Source: Agrobacterium tumefaciens (lineage in GTDB: Bacteria > Pseudomonadota > Alphaproteobacteria > Rhizobiales > Rhizobiaceae). From it: DNA of 64,000 nt. Position numbers and translations under genes: made by a program. Shown in pieces: positions 55,053 to 63,262 of the stretch; within the stretch, counting starts at the first letter, position 1; each line of letters opens with the position of its first letter. The notes under the pieces were generated by a model. That model saw nothing but the letters and a program-made list of their open reading frames with translations, was not told where the DNA came from and ran no database searches. Where the stretch lies: the NCBI RefSeq assembly GCF_017726655.1, contig NZ_CP072309.1, positions 675,501 through 739,500 on the forward strand, written 5' to 3'.

Positions 55053-55251
55053 TTGTTTTCCTCCTCCAGTCACGCATCGCGGAATTATCTCTCCTCCTCA
55101 GGATCGATCCCGCGATTTTTCGGACGGATGCCACGTCAGAAAAAGATAGCTTGCATGCTCGTATTTGTTTAGCTTGTATTATGTAATTTGTTAGGTAAAG
55201 CGTTATGTTGAGTTTATTTCGGTACGTAGCTCCACGGCGGGAGGATGCGTT

Positions 55252-56265
55252 ATGCGCAAAGTAACATTGCAGGACATCGCCAATCACACCGGCCTGTCAA
55301 AATTTGCCGTCTCATGTTCACTTTCAGGAAAAGCAGGGGTCAGTGATGCGACGCGCAAACGCGTCGAGGACGCTGCCATGATGCTAGGCTACCAGCGCCC
55401 GAAGCCCGCCGACGAGCAACGCGAAATCACTCTGATCTTTCACGATCAGGTCGATAGCGTGAGCTATGAGTTGCGGACGATGCTGCAGGACGGCATGCAG
55501 AAGGAGGCGCATCGACTGGGTCAAGCCGTACGGTTGCAGTGGACGCATGACGCCGACAGGGTCGAGGCGATGGTGAAAGATAGTGCTGGCGTCATTCTTG
55601 TTGGACCGCACGAACAAAAGACGCTGGACATTGTAAAAGCGTCGGGTTTGCCTTCTGTTCGACTGGGGTGGGTGTTTCCACTTGAACAGGCCGATCATGT
55701 CGGCGGCACGGACCACGAGGCAGGGATAGCGGTCGGCGATTATTTGTTTGGACTCGGGCATCGCGACATCGCTTTCGTGCAGGGGCAGGAAGGCTATCGC
55801 GGTCGTATGGAGCGATATCACGGTCTGCGCGAAAGTTTAGAGCAACATGCCGATGCAAGACTGCATGTCCTGCGCTTTGACGAAGATGGTGGCTTTATCC
55901 CAGCGCTGCAAACTCTTCACACTGCCGGAATCGCACCCACAGCCCTGTTCTGCGCTCACGATGGGCTGGCGCTGACCGCTGTTTCCGAGCTACTAGCACG
56001 TGGCTACCGTATACCAGACGACATGTCCGTTGTCGGATTCGGTGATTTTTCCGCCGCGACCCAAATATCTCCTCCCCTGACGACCATCAGAGTGCAAGGG
56101 GTGGAGATGGGTGCTACAGCGATGCGGCTATTGTTGGAACGCATTGAAACAAGAGGGCAGCCGGTCGTCGCAAAACGCATCCTTATCGCCTCGACCTTTA
56201 TCGAGCGACGCTCATCGGGGCCTGCCCCTAGACATTCGAAATGGTTGACTCCCTTCGAGCGATGA
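55252..56265 (+). CDS. LacI-family transcriptional regulator
   Basis: The 337-residue protein starts MRKVTLQDIANHTGLSKFAVSCSL, a LacI HTH, followed by a hinge and a sugar-binding domain (DYLFGLGHRDIAFVQGQEGY, TALFCAHDGLALTAVSELL, VVGFGDFSAATQISPPLTTI). It is divergent from the solute-binding protein gene; the 199-bp AT-rich region between them should hold its operator, although I cannot define a clear palindrome. It probably represses the uptake operon until the sugar is present. Confidence 0.92.
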   Translation: MRKVTLQDIANHTGLSKFAVSCSLSGKAGVSDATRKRVEDAAMMLGYQRPKPADEQREITLIFHDQVDSVSYELRTMLQDGMQKEAHRLGQAVRLQWTHDADRVEAMVKDSAGVILVGPHEQKTLDIVKASGLPSVRLGWVFPLEQADHVGGTDHEAGIAVGDYLFGLGHRDIAFVQGQEGYRGRMERYHGLRESLEQHADARLHVLRFDEDGGFIPALQTLHTAGIAPTALFCAHDGLALTAVSELLARGYRIPDDMSVVGFGDFSAATQISPPLTTIRVQGVEMGATAMRLLLERIETRGQPVVAKRILIASTFIERRSSGPAPRHSKWLTPFER

Positions 56266-56410
56266 AAACAACCCACCCTTGAAGGGTCACGCACCGAAGA
56301 CCCAGTTATTCTGACCAAATAAGATCGTCAATTACCCCACGACCGTTCCTTGGGCGGCTTGCAGACACCTCAGCATCTGGCTATATTACTGGAAATATCC
56401 GGAGGGTACC

Positions 56411-56710
56411 ATGGCTAGCTCGCAGACACGCGCAATTCAGAATTATCGAAGCCGCCTAGGCGACCGCGGTCTCGCTCGTTTTGAGGTTCTCGGGCGTGAG
56501 AGTGATCGCAGCTTAATTAGATCGCTTGCCCGCCGACTGGCCGAAGATGGCCCAGAGGCGGCCAATCTGCGCGCCTTCGTTAGTGAAACTCTCGCCGGAG
56601 AGCCGCCGAAAAAGGGGGGGATTCTCGCGGCACTCCGCCGATCGCCACTGGTTGGTGCAGAGCTAGATACAGCCCGATCACGCGAAGAAGGTCGCGAGAT
56701 AGATTTTTAA
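56411..56710 (+). CDS. VapB-like antitoxin
   Basis: A 99-residue protein (MASSQTRAIQNYRSRLGDRG) with a short N-terminal DNA-binding-type segment ending in RLARFEVLGRESDRSLIRSLA and a flexible, charged C-terminus. Its last base overlaps the toxin start (TAATG). GGAGGG precedes the ATG, and ATATT-N6-AATAT at about 56382-56397 could be an autoregulatory operator. It neutralises the PIN toxin encoded next. Confidence 0.8.
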   Translation: MASSQTRAIQNYRSRLGDRGLARFEVLGRESDRSLIRSLARRLAEDGPEAANLRAFVSETLAGEPPKKGGILAALRRSPLVGAELDTARSREEGREIDF

Positions 56711-57141
56711 TGCGCTATTTGCTCGACACCAACATTCTAAGCAATATTACGAAACCAGAGCCTTCAGCGTCTTTGTTGACGTGGATGGCTGAACAAGTGG
56801 ACGATGATTTGTTCATCGCATCACTCACTATCGCCGAGATACACCGTGGAATACTCGAGAAGCCGGCGGGGAAGAAGCGAGCTGCGCTCGAAACCTGGTT
56901 TCGAGGCAAAGAGGGCCCCCAGTCACTCTTCGCTGGTCGCATTCTTCCATTCGACGAGAAGGCAGCTCTCGTGTGGGGAGAGATGATGGCGCAAGGAAGG
57001 GCAACGGGCCGCCCGCGTAGTGCGTTGGACACGATCGTGGCTGCAATCGCTCAATCGAATAACTGTGTTGTTGTCACCGACAATTTGCGAGATTTCCAGG
57101 GGATTGAGATCATCAACCCCCTTCGTACAAGCGCTATCTGA
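56710..57141 (+). CDS. vapC: PIN-domain ribonuclease toxin, VapC
   Basis: The 143-residue protein has the PIN acidic residues: Asp in YLLDTNILSN, Glu in IAEIHRGI, Asp in RSALDTIVAAIA and Asp in VVTDNLRDF. VapC proteins cleave tRNA or rRNA and are inhibited by VapB. It overlaps the antitoxin by one base. It is the FitB-like type common in rhizobia. Confidence 0.92.
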   Translation: MRYLLDTNILSNITKPEPSASLLTWMAEQVDDDLFIASLTIAEIHRGILEKPAGKKRAALETWFRGKEGPQSLFAGRILPFDEKAALVWGEMMAQGRATGRPRSALDTIVAAIAQSNNCVVVTDNLRDFQGIEIINPLRTSAI

Positions 57142-57286
57142 AACGTTTGCTAGAGTTAAGCTCTTGATCGGAATCGAACCAGCGTTCCGAAGAACCGCCC
57201 CATCACCGCCATCGCAACCCATCCACACTTTCAGTTATTGCAGATAGAGGTCTCTCTCGCTATATTGGCTGCTAAGGAGATATCGC

Positions 57287-57733
57287 ATGGCCAGCCAGAT
57301 TGTTCATTTCGCCAGACTGTCAGATCGCGATCGAAAAACAGCAATGCCGTTGCCAAAGCTGGTTGCCGGTGACAGGCTGGAACTCCACGTTCGTGATGCA
57401 GGTGGCAAGGCGCGCACGCTCCCGATCCCACCCTCGGCCGCCGCAGCTGTCGAAGCCCTTCTGGCGCATATGCTGCGCGGGGAGCGCGTTGCAGTGCTGG
57501 CCGAGGACCAGGAAGTGAGCCCAAGTGACGCTTCAGCCATTCTCGGCATCTCTCGTCCGCTCGTCGTCTTGCGCATGGACCGTGGCGATCTGCCATTCCG
57601 CTACGTCGGCAAACACCGCCGCGCCCTCCTGAAGGATGTGCTCGCGTTGAAGTCGAAGCTCGACAAACGACAGATGGCAATGGAAGCACTTGCCGAGGAC
57701 ACAGAGGACCTGATCGAGACCTATGGCCTCTAA
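57287..57733 (+). CDS. Antitoxin with excisionase-type HTH
   Basis: The 148-residue protein has a C-terminal-half HTH (VSPSDASAILGISRPLVVLRM then FRYVGKHRRALLKDVLAL), the excisionase/MerR-like DNA-binding form used by antitoxins paired with PIN toxins. AAGGAG precedes the ATG. It overlaps the next gene by 11 bases. Lys/Arg-rich residues near the start would not form a signal peptide. Confidence 0.8.
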   Translation: MASQIVHFARLSDRDRKTAMPLPKLVAGDRLELHVRDAGGKARTLPIPPSAAAAVEALLAHMLRGERVAVLAEDQEVSPSDASAILGISRPLVVLRMDRGDLPFRYVGKHRRALLKDVLALKSKLDKRQMAMEALAEDTEDLIETYGL

Positions 57734-58301
57734 TCCGCCCGTCGCGGTCTACGATGCCTGCGTCCTCTACCCCTTCCACCTCCGCAACATTCTGATCCAG
57801 TGCGCCTTCGACGGTCTTGTCGAGGCGTGCTGGACCGACGATATACATGATGAGTGGATGCGCAATCTCGCCGCCAACACACCAGGTTTGTCCATCGACC
57901 GTTTGAGAGCCACGCGCGACCGGATGAACGCGGTCCTCCCAGAAGCCGTCGTGGCTGACTATCGCCCGTTGATTCACGAACTCACGCTACCGGATCCCGA
58001 TGATCGACACGTCCTCGCGGCAGCCATCGCAGGCAAAGCCTCCGTCATCGTCACCTGGAACCTGAAGGACTTCCCCGCAAGCAACCTTCTCGCCCATGGT
58101 GTGACGAGCAAGTCACCAGATGATTTCCTCACCGATCTCCATGCGGCGTTTCCGGAAGCGCTAATCTCCAGTGTCAAAAGTGCGAGGCATAATCTGCGAA
58201 AGTCGATCCCATCGGTTGAGGCGTTCGTCGACGCGCTTCATCAAGGCGGGTTGAAGAAGTTTTCAGGGATGCTTCGCTGCAACATAACCGGATTGAAGTG
58301 A
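57723..58301 (+). CDS. PIN-domain toxin, second toxin-antitoxin pair
   Basis: A 192-residue protein starting PVAVYDACVLYPFHLRNIL (PIN Asp near the N-terminus), with ELTLPDPDDRHVLAAAI and VIVTWNLKDFP as later acidic motifs. It is longer than VapC and belongs to the PIN_26-type toxins encoded after an excisionase-like antitoxin. Its start lies inside the antitoxin gene, so expression is coupled. Confidence 0.85.
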   Translation: MASNPPVAVYDACVLYPFHLRNILIQCAFDGLVEACWTDDIHDEWMRNLAANTPGLSIDRLRATRDRMNAVLPEAVVADYRPLIHELTLPDPDDRHVLAAAIAGKASVIVTWNLKDFPASNLLAHGVTSKSPDDFLTDLHAAFPEALISSVKSARHNLRKSIPSVEAFVDALHQGGLKKFSGMLRCNITGLK

Positions 58302-58330
58302 GCCCGCGCAATCCTTGAAAAATTGACGAG

Positions 58331-58363
58331 ACCGCCCGACGACTTCTTTGGGTTGTCGGGTGG
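58331..58363. terminator. Hairpin after the second toxin gene
   Basis: ACCGCCCGACGAC and GTTGTCGGGTGGT form a 13-bp stem with two G-T pairs and an eight-base loop. No T-run follows. It lies 30 bp after the toxin stop. Confidence 0.5.
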
Positions 58364-58450
58364 TCCTTATAGACTTTACGGATTCTTAACCGTCTACCAC
58401 TAATTCCGCACGCCCTCGGCCTGAGGCCCCGAGAGAATACGGGATGACAC

Positions 58451-59665
58451 ATGCCAAACGAAGACCTTTCCAAACGCCATTTCCAGAAAAAGATCTCGAC
58501 CTACTGCGATGTCCGCATTGTTCCTGTCGCGCCGGATCGGGTAGTTGACAACGTCCGCGCCTACCTTCTGGCGTTAATCACATTTCGAAAGACACCCGCT
58601 CTAGCGAACAACCGCTATGATTGGCGGCAGATAGCGCACGATTGTGGGATCGATGAAGCGCTGACGATAACGTTGAAGAAACAGCTGCGACCAGCGCTGG
58701 ATGCGATCATGCGCTGGCTGAAGGAGCCGCTTGTAGAAGACGATGCTCCGAAAGGCAGAAGACTGCAAGCTGCGCGGATATCCGGTGCCACGGGAAAGTT
58801 TACCCCCTCCCCGACAAGCCAGCATCACGAAATCGAAGAGATCGAGAGCTCGCCCTCACCTGGCCGCCCCGGCCCTAAGCCGAGATCAGTTTCTGACAAA
58901 CCAGAACCCTTGTTCGAGGCCAACGAAGACCCGAGTTCATTCGCCGATGCACTCGCCTATCAAATGCACCGCTTTGGTGAGAGTTACTGGCAACTCCACC
59001 GGGCGGTCGTTTGCATAGACGAAACCTTTGATGCGAAGACCTTGCTGTCGTGGATTGAGGGCCAGCGTGTGCCGCGCTCGGTGGCAAGCTTTGATATCCT
59101 TTGCCGGATCGAGCGCAGATATGGCTTGGAGCGAGGCTATTTCAAAGCCAAACTGCCACATCAGTCCAGGTCCTTATATGGCCACGATCTGGAAGACATC
59201 AGCCCGGCGGAGCGGCGCCGGCTTGCCTGGCATCTTCCCGACGACTTCAGCAGCCTGCCTTTTTCAAAGCGCGCAGAGATCCTGGAATGGGTCCGGCGCG
59301 TTATCATCTCGGGGTCGACGGATTACAGGCGTTTCCAGGCGGCAGCAACGAAGCAGCGCTACGCAATCCGGTTCCCTGGGATCACATATGGCGGGAGTGC
59401 ACTTACTCCTCGACTAGCGGTTTCTAGCTGGCTGCGAGATGAGGACGAAAAAGGGCGTTTGACCAAGGCTTTCGAGGATCCAGACCTGCTCTCCGGTGTC
59501 GTTGACGCACCCCCTCGGCTTGCGATGGAGATGGCAGATCTCATCCGCTTCAAAACGTCGACTCTCACCGAGATCGGCTTCCGCAGTGGAATGCAGACGT
59601 GCATGGCGGTTTTGATCTTACAGACCTGGCCGATGTCGATCGCGACGTCTGCGAAGACATGGTGA
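58451..59665 (+). CDS. Integrase-associated protein of unknown function, probably 3'-truncated
   Basis: The frame encodes 404 residues. Basic N-terminal third (WRQIAHDCGIDEALTITLKK, a possible HTH), a Pro/Ser-rich linker near 120-165, then RRLAWHLPDDFSSLPFSKRAEIL, STDYRRFQAAATKQRYAIRFP and PRLAMEMADLIRFKTSTLTEIGF. Similar text occurs in large proteins encoded next to tyrosine recombinases in rhizobial islands, as I remember them. From about 59587 the reading (GMQTCMAVLILQTW) no longer fits; another frame is coding-like there. I read this as a gene cut near 59587. Confidence 0.6.
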   Translation: MPNEDLSKRHFQKKISTYCDVRIVPVAPDRVVDNVRAYLLALITFRKTPALANNRYDWRQIAHDCGIDEALTITLKKQLRPALDAIMRWLKEPLVEDDAPKGRRLQAARISGATGKFTPSPTSQHHEIEEIESSPSPGRPGPKPRSVSDKPEPLFEANEDPSSFADALAYQMHRFGESYWQLHRAVVCIDETFDAKTLLSWIEGQRVPRSVASFDILCRIERRYGLERGYFKAKLPHQSRSLYGHDLEDISPAERRRLAWHLPDDFSSLPFSKRAEILEWVRRVIISGSTDYRRFQAAATKQRYAIRFPGITYGGSALTPRLAVSSWLRDEDEKGRLTKAFEDPDLLSGVVDAPPRLAMEMADLIRFKTSTLTEIGFRSGMQTCMAVLILQTWPMSIATSAKTW

Positions 59666-59775
59666 CAGTTTTCACTTTTCTCGCCCGCGAAGAGGATCTC
59701 GTTTACCCCGAGGCTTACAAACCGGAGATCATTCAAATCATTCGCCGCTGGCGGCCGGACGTCGAGATCGATTAA
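59599..59775 (+). CDS. Short open frame coupled to the integrase, unknown
   Basis: A possible GTG start at 59599 gives 58 residues (VHGGFDLTDLADVDRDVCED, then FLAREEDLVYPEAYKPEIIQ). Its stop overlaps the integrase ATG (TAATG). The same frame is open further upstream, so it may instead be the 3' end of a larger gene whose 5' part was lost. I know no family. Confidence 0.35.
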   Translation: MHGGFDLTDLADVDRDVCEDMVTVFTFLAREEDLVYPEAYKPEIIQIIRRWRPDVEID

Positions 59776-60929
59776 TGTCGAAGCCGCGCAGGCCAGCTTC
59801 CCTGTCTAACATCGAGCGGCGCGCTGTCGAGCTCGACACGATCGCATCGGTCCTGCCAATCGAGCGCAGGGACGAACTTGCCGAACTTCTCACTGACCAG
59901 GATGTCGAAACGCTAAAACATCTCGTCAACCAGGGCATGGGCGACAACACGCTGCGGGCGCTGACCTCCGATCTCGCCTATTTCGAAGCCTGGGGTCTTG
60001 CGTCCACCGGGCAGTCCCTGCCCTGGCCGGCGTCAGAGGCGCTACTGCTCAGATTCGTCGCTCACCACCTGTGGGATCCCGAAAGGCGCGCCAGCGACCC
60101 CCAACACGGCATGCCTGCTGACGTTGACGAGAACCTCAGAGGCCAAGGCTTCCTGAAATCCATCGGCCCGCACGCCCCCGATACGGTGCGGCGCCGGCTT
60201 GCGAGCTGGTCGACCATGACAAAATGGCGCGGCTTGTCCGGAGCCTTCTCCTCCCCTGCCCTCAAACAGTCGATCCGGCTCGCGGTCCGCGCCGTTCCAC
60301 GAAAGCGTCGTCGAAAAAGCGCAAAAGCGGTCACGGGGAACATCCTGCAAATGCTGGTCGCCACGTGTGCAAGTGACAGCTTGCGTGACATCAGGGACCG
60401 GGCGATTTTGATGGTCGCCTTTGCGTCAGGTGGTCGCCGGCGCAGCGAGATCGCCGGCCTCCGCCTGGAGCAACTGACCGAGGAAACACCGATCGAGGTG
60501 CCAGACAGCCCTCCCCTTCCCTCTTTGGCAATTCATCTTGGGCGGACCAAAACGACGACCGGAGAGGACGACGACGTCGTCTATCTCACAGGCCGGCCTG
60601 TCGAGGCATTGAATGCCTGGCTGACCGCCGCCAGGATCGACAAGGGAAGCGTGTTTCGGGGAATCGGAAGGTGGGGAACGGTCTCGAGCCGGGCGCTCGA
60701 TCCGCAGTCGATCAACGCGATCCTTAAACAGCGTGCGGAAATGGCGGGGTTGGACCCCGGGGAGTTTTCGGCGCATGGGCTGCGGTCAGGGTACCTGACC
60801 GAGGCCGCCAATCGTGGCATTCCGCTGCCTGAGGCGATGGAGCAATCGAGGCACCGATCCGTTCAACAAGCCTCCAGCTATTACAACAATGCTGCGAGGA
60901 GGACCGGCCGGGCAGCACGGCTCCTTTAG
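59775..60929 (+). CDS. Tyrosine recombinase / phage-type integrase
   Basis: The 384-residue protein has an N-terminal SAM-like core-binding domain (NTLRALTSDLAYFEAWG) and a C-terminal catalytic domain with Arg in SGGRRRSEIAGLRLEQL, the HxxR box SAHGLRSGYLTEAAN, the downstream His in SRHRSVQQASSYY and the candidate nucleophile Tyr there. It should mediate site-specific recombination of an island or plasmid segment. Its stop overlaps the end of the convergent arsenic-operon MFS gene by four bases; no tRNA or clear attachment repeat is visible nearby. Confidence 0.92.
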   Translation: MSKPRRPASLSNIERRAVELDTIASVLPIERRDELAELLTDQDVETLKHLVNQGMGDNTLRALTSDLAYFEAWGLASTGQSLPWPASEALLLRFVAHHLWDPERRASDPQHGMPADVDENLRGQGFLKSIGPHAPDTVRRRLASWSTMTKWRGLSGAFSSPALKQSIRLAVRAVPRKRRRKSAKAVTGNILQMLVATCASDSLRDIRDRAILMVAFASGGRRRSEIAGLRLEQLTEETPIEVPDSPPLPSLAIHLGRTKTTTGEDDDVVYLTGRPVEALNAWLTAARIDKGSVFRGIGRWGTVSSRALDPQSINAILKQRAEMAGLDPGEFSAHGLRSGYLTEAANRGIPLPEAMEQSRHRSVQQASSYYNNAARRTGRAARLL

Positions 60930-62140
60930 GGTGGCCATCCCCAAATAGGCGAAGGGCGGTACGCGCGCTGGATCGTAGCAATGAGCCCGAACGTGACAAT
61001 GGCGACGGCACCAAGCATTGCCGCAGCTGTAAGGGATAGAGAAATCCCGATATGCGCCATCGCGAATGCCATGACAAAAGGCGCCAAGGCCGAGAGAACT
61101 AATTTGGAGGCCATCGTTTTTCCCTGCAGCTTACCATAGCCGTCACTGCCGAATAGGTAGAGTGGCAGCGTGCCGGCAACGATACTCAGCAGACCGTTGC
61201 CCATCCCAAAGACAACGGCGAAGACCATCGAGCCCAAGATGGAGGGCTCCGTAAATTGCAGGATCAGCACACCGCCGGGGATCAGGATGGCCGCAACGAT
61301 CGCCAATAGCAGCGCCGGCAGGTTCTTCCCGAACACCATGTTGATCAGACGGCTCGCAACCTGCGACGGACCAAACAGGGTACCGATCAATGCCGCGGAG
61401 GTGCCGAGACCAAGACCAGACAGCAGCGGCACCATATGCACCAGCACGGCCGAACTGGAGAGCGACAGCAGCGAAAACGCCGTGACCATCAACGCGAAGC
61501 CGAGGCGGCGTTGCTCGGGCGGCAGTATCCCTTCGACCCGTTGCGGCGTCGATTTGGCCGCCGACCGACGCGCGGTAACGTCGTGCGAAAGCCAGGCGTG
61601 GATCGGCAGGCATATAAACAGGTTCAGGCCGGCATAGAGCAGATAAACATTCTGCCAGGAGGTCTGCGCATGCAGAGCCGTCGTGATCGGCCAGAACATC
61701 GTCGAAGCGAAGCCTGCGAGCAACGTCAGATAGGTAATGCTGCGCGACGCCACGTGCGGCCTGATCTGAACCAGGAGCGCGAATGCGGCGCCGTACTGAA
61801 CCAGGTTGGCCGCCACCTGGATCGCAATCAGGGCGGCCGCATAGGAGGTCTTACTGGGTGCGTAGGCGCAGGCAACGAGAGCGGCGGCTGCCGCAGCCGA
61901 GCCGATCGTCATCACTCGCCCGGCCCCGATGCGGTCGAAAAGGCCGCCAAGCCAGGGCGCGGTCAGGCCGCCGATCAGCAGCGCGGCCGAAAGCGCGCCG
62001 AAGATCCATTCGGTCGACCAGGCAAAATGCGCGGCCATGTCGGGCGCCAGGATGCTGAAGCTGTAATAGAGAGTGCCGTAGCCGATGTTCTGGGTGACGC
62101 CCAACGCGACAATCGCGGCGACCGGGACGCGCTCGCTCAT
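60926..62140 (-). CDS. MFS transporter in arsenic operon (ArsK-like)
   Basis: The 404-residue protein has about twelve hydrophobic segments and the loop motif [14 protein letters not shown] of the MFS. It overlaps arsH by four bases (ATGA) as the last gene of acr3-arsC-arsH. Rhizobial ars operons carry an MFS exporter (ArsK in Agrobacterium) for trivalent arsenicals and antimonite; that function is inferred from family and position. It meets the integrase gene end-to-end. Confidence 0.85.
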   Translation of the reverse strand: MSERVPVAAIVALGVTQNIGYGTLYYSFSILAPDMAAHFAWSTEWIFGALSAALLIGGLTAPWLGGLFDRIGAGRVMTIGSAAAAAALVACAYAPSKTSYAAALIAIQVAANLVQYGAAFALLVQIRPHVASRSITYLTLLAGFASTMFWPITTALHAQTSWQNVYLLYAGLNLFICLPIHAWLSHDVTARRSAAKSTPQRVEGILPPEQRRLGFALMVTAFSLLSLSSSAVLVHMVPLLSGLGLGTSAALIGTLFGPSQVASRLINMVFGKNLPALLLAIVAAILIPGGVLILQFTEPSILGSMVFAVVFGMGNGLLSIVAGTLPLYLFGSDGYGKLQGKTMASKLVLSALAPFVMAFAMAHIGISLSLTAAAMLGAVAIVTFGLIATIQRAYRPSPIWGWPP

Positions 62141-62862
62141 ATGGATTTCAGGCTCACGCGCCGCTCCAGCTTTTCGGCGTCTTCCTTTCGCTCGCTGTAG
62201 CGATCGGTGAGGTAGGTAGAGGCGTCCCGGGTCAGGAACGTGAACTTGACCAACTCCTCACAGACATCGACGACGCGATCATAATAGGACGACGGCTTCA
62301 TGCGGCCGTCAGTGTCGAATTCCTGGAAAGCCTTGGCGACCGACGACTGGTTCGGGATGGTAATCAGCCGCATCCAGCGGCCGAGCACACGAAGCTGGTT
62401 GACGGCATTGAACGACTGCGAGCCGCCGGAGACCTGCATAACGGCGAGTGTCTTGCCCTGCGTCGGCCGCACGGAACCGACCGAAAGCGGGATCCAGTCG
62501 ATCTGTGCCTTCATGATGCCGGTCATGGAGCCGTGGCGTTCCGGACTGATCCAGACCTGGCCTTCCGACCAGGCCGACAGATCACGCAGCTCCTGCACCT
62601 TCGGATGACTGACCGGTTCCGCGTCGGGAAGCGGCAGGCCAGCCGGATGGAAGATCCGAACTTCGCAGCCAAAATGTTCGAGCAGGCGCGCGGATTCGTG
62701 CGCCAGCAGGCGGCTGTAGGATACCGGACGCAAAGAGCCGTACAGGATCAGGATCCTCGGCTTGTGAGCCGAGGACGGCGGACGCAGCGCGTCTAGGTCC
62801 GGCTGGCGCAGGTGCGCCAGGGATGCGGCAGGCAAATCAGCCAATGCGCTTGCCCTCCGCAT
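62137..62862 (-). CDS. arsH: ArsH organoarsenical oxidase
   Basis: The 241-residue protein is a flavodoxin-like NADPH:FMN oxidoreductase with [20 protein letters not shown] (FMN phosphate loop), [20 protein letters not shown] and [21 protein letters not shown], all diagnostic of ArsH. It oxidises trivalent methylated and aromatic arsenicals to less toxic pentavalent forms. Its start lies within the end of arsC (26-bp overlap). Confidence 0.95.
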   Translation of the reverse strand: MRRASALADLPAASLAHLRQPDLDALRPPSSAHKPRILILYGSLRPVSYSRLLAHESARLLEHFGCEVRIFHPAGLPLPDAEPVSHPKVQELRDLSAWSEGQVWISPERHGSMTGIMKAQIDWIPLSVGSVRPTQGKTLAVMQVSGGSQSFNAVNQLRVLGRWMRLITIPNQSSVAKAFQEFDTDGRMKPSSYYDRVVDVCEELVKFTFLTRDASTYLTDRYSERKEDAEKLERRVSLKSI

Positions 62863-63259
62863 TGAGGACCTGTTCGCCGTCCTCTTTTGTGAAGGCGCCC
62901 TTATGGGTGTCGGGCAGGATCTCGAGGACGACTTCGGACGGCCGCGACAGGCGCGTGCCCATTGGTGTCACGACGAACGGCCGGTTGATCAGGATCGGAT
63001 CCTTGAGCATGGCGTCGAGGAGCTGGTCATCGGCCAGATCTGGATTGCCGAGGCCGAGTTCAGCATAGGGCGCGCCCTTCTCGCGGATGGCCTGGCGCAC
63101 GGTGAGCCCCGCATCCGTAATCATCTGCACCAGCTGGTCGCGGCTGGGCGGATTTGTCAGGTATTCGATCACCGTGGGCTCAATGCCGGCATTGCGAATC
63201 ATCTCCAGCGTGTTGCGCGAGGTGCCGCAAGCGGGGTTGTGATAAATTGTGACGTTCAT
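62837..63259 (-). CDS. arsC: Arsenate reductase (glutaredoxin-coupled)
   Basis: The 140-residue protein starts [18 protein letters not shown], with the active-site Cys11, and has the three arginines of the ArsC site in the [21 protein letters not shown] region. It reduces arsenate to arsenite with glutathione and glutaredoxin, making the substrate for Acr3, encoded just upstream (3 bp gap). Overlaps arsH. Confidence 0.95.
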   Translation of the reverse strand: MNVTIYHNPACGTSRNTLEMIRNAGIEPTVIEYLTNPPSRDQLVQMITDAGLTVRQAIREKGAPYAELGLGNPDLADDQLLDAMLKDPILINRPFVVTPMGTRLSRPSEVVLEILPDTHKGAFTKEDGEQVLNAEGKRIG

Positions 63260-63262
63260 GAC

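Noticed and set aside
55160..55210. AT-rich stretch in the lacI/solute-binding protein divergent region as a LacI operator
   Set aside because: It suits an operator by position, but I could not find a symmetric site longer than a few bases.
56270..56300. ACCCTT-G-AAGGGT as terminator of the lacI gene
   Set aside because: The loop would be a single base, which cannot form a hairpin; it may be an operator-like palindrome but there is no other support.
57231..57977. 248-codon minus-strand frame opposite the second toxin-antitoxin pair
   Set aside because: It is antisense to two well-supported genes, and its translation is low in recognisable motifs.
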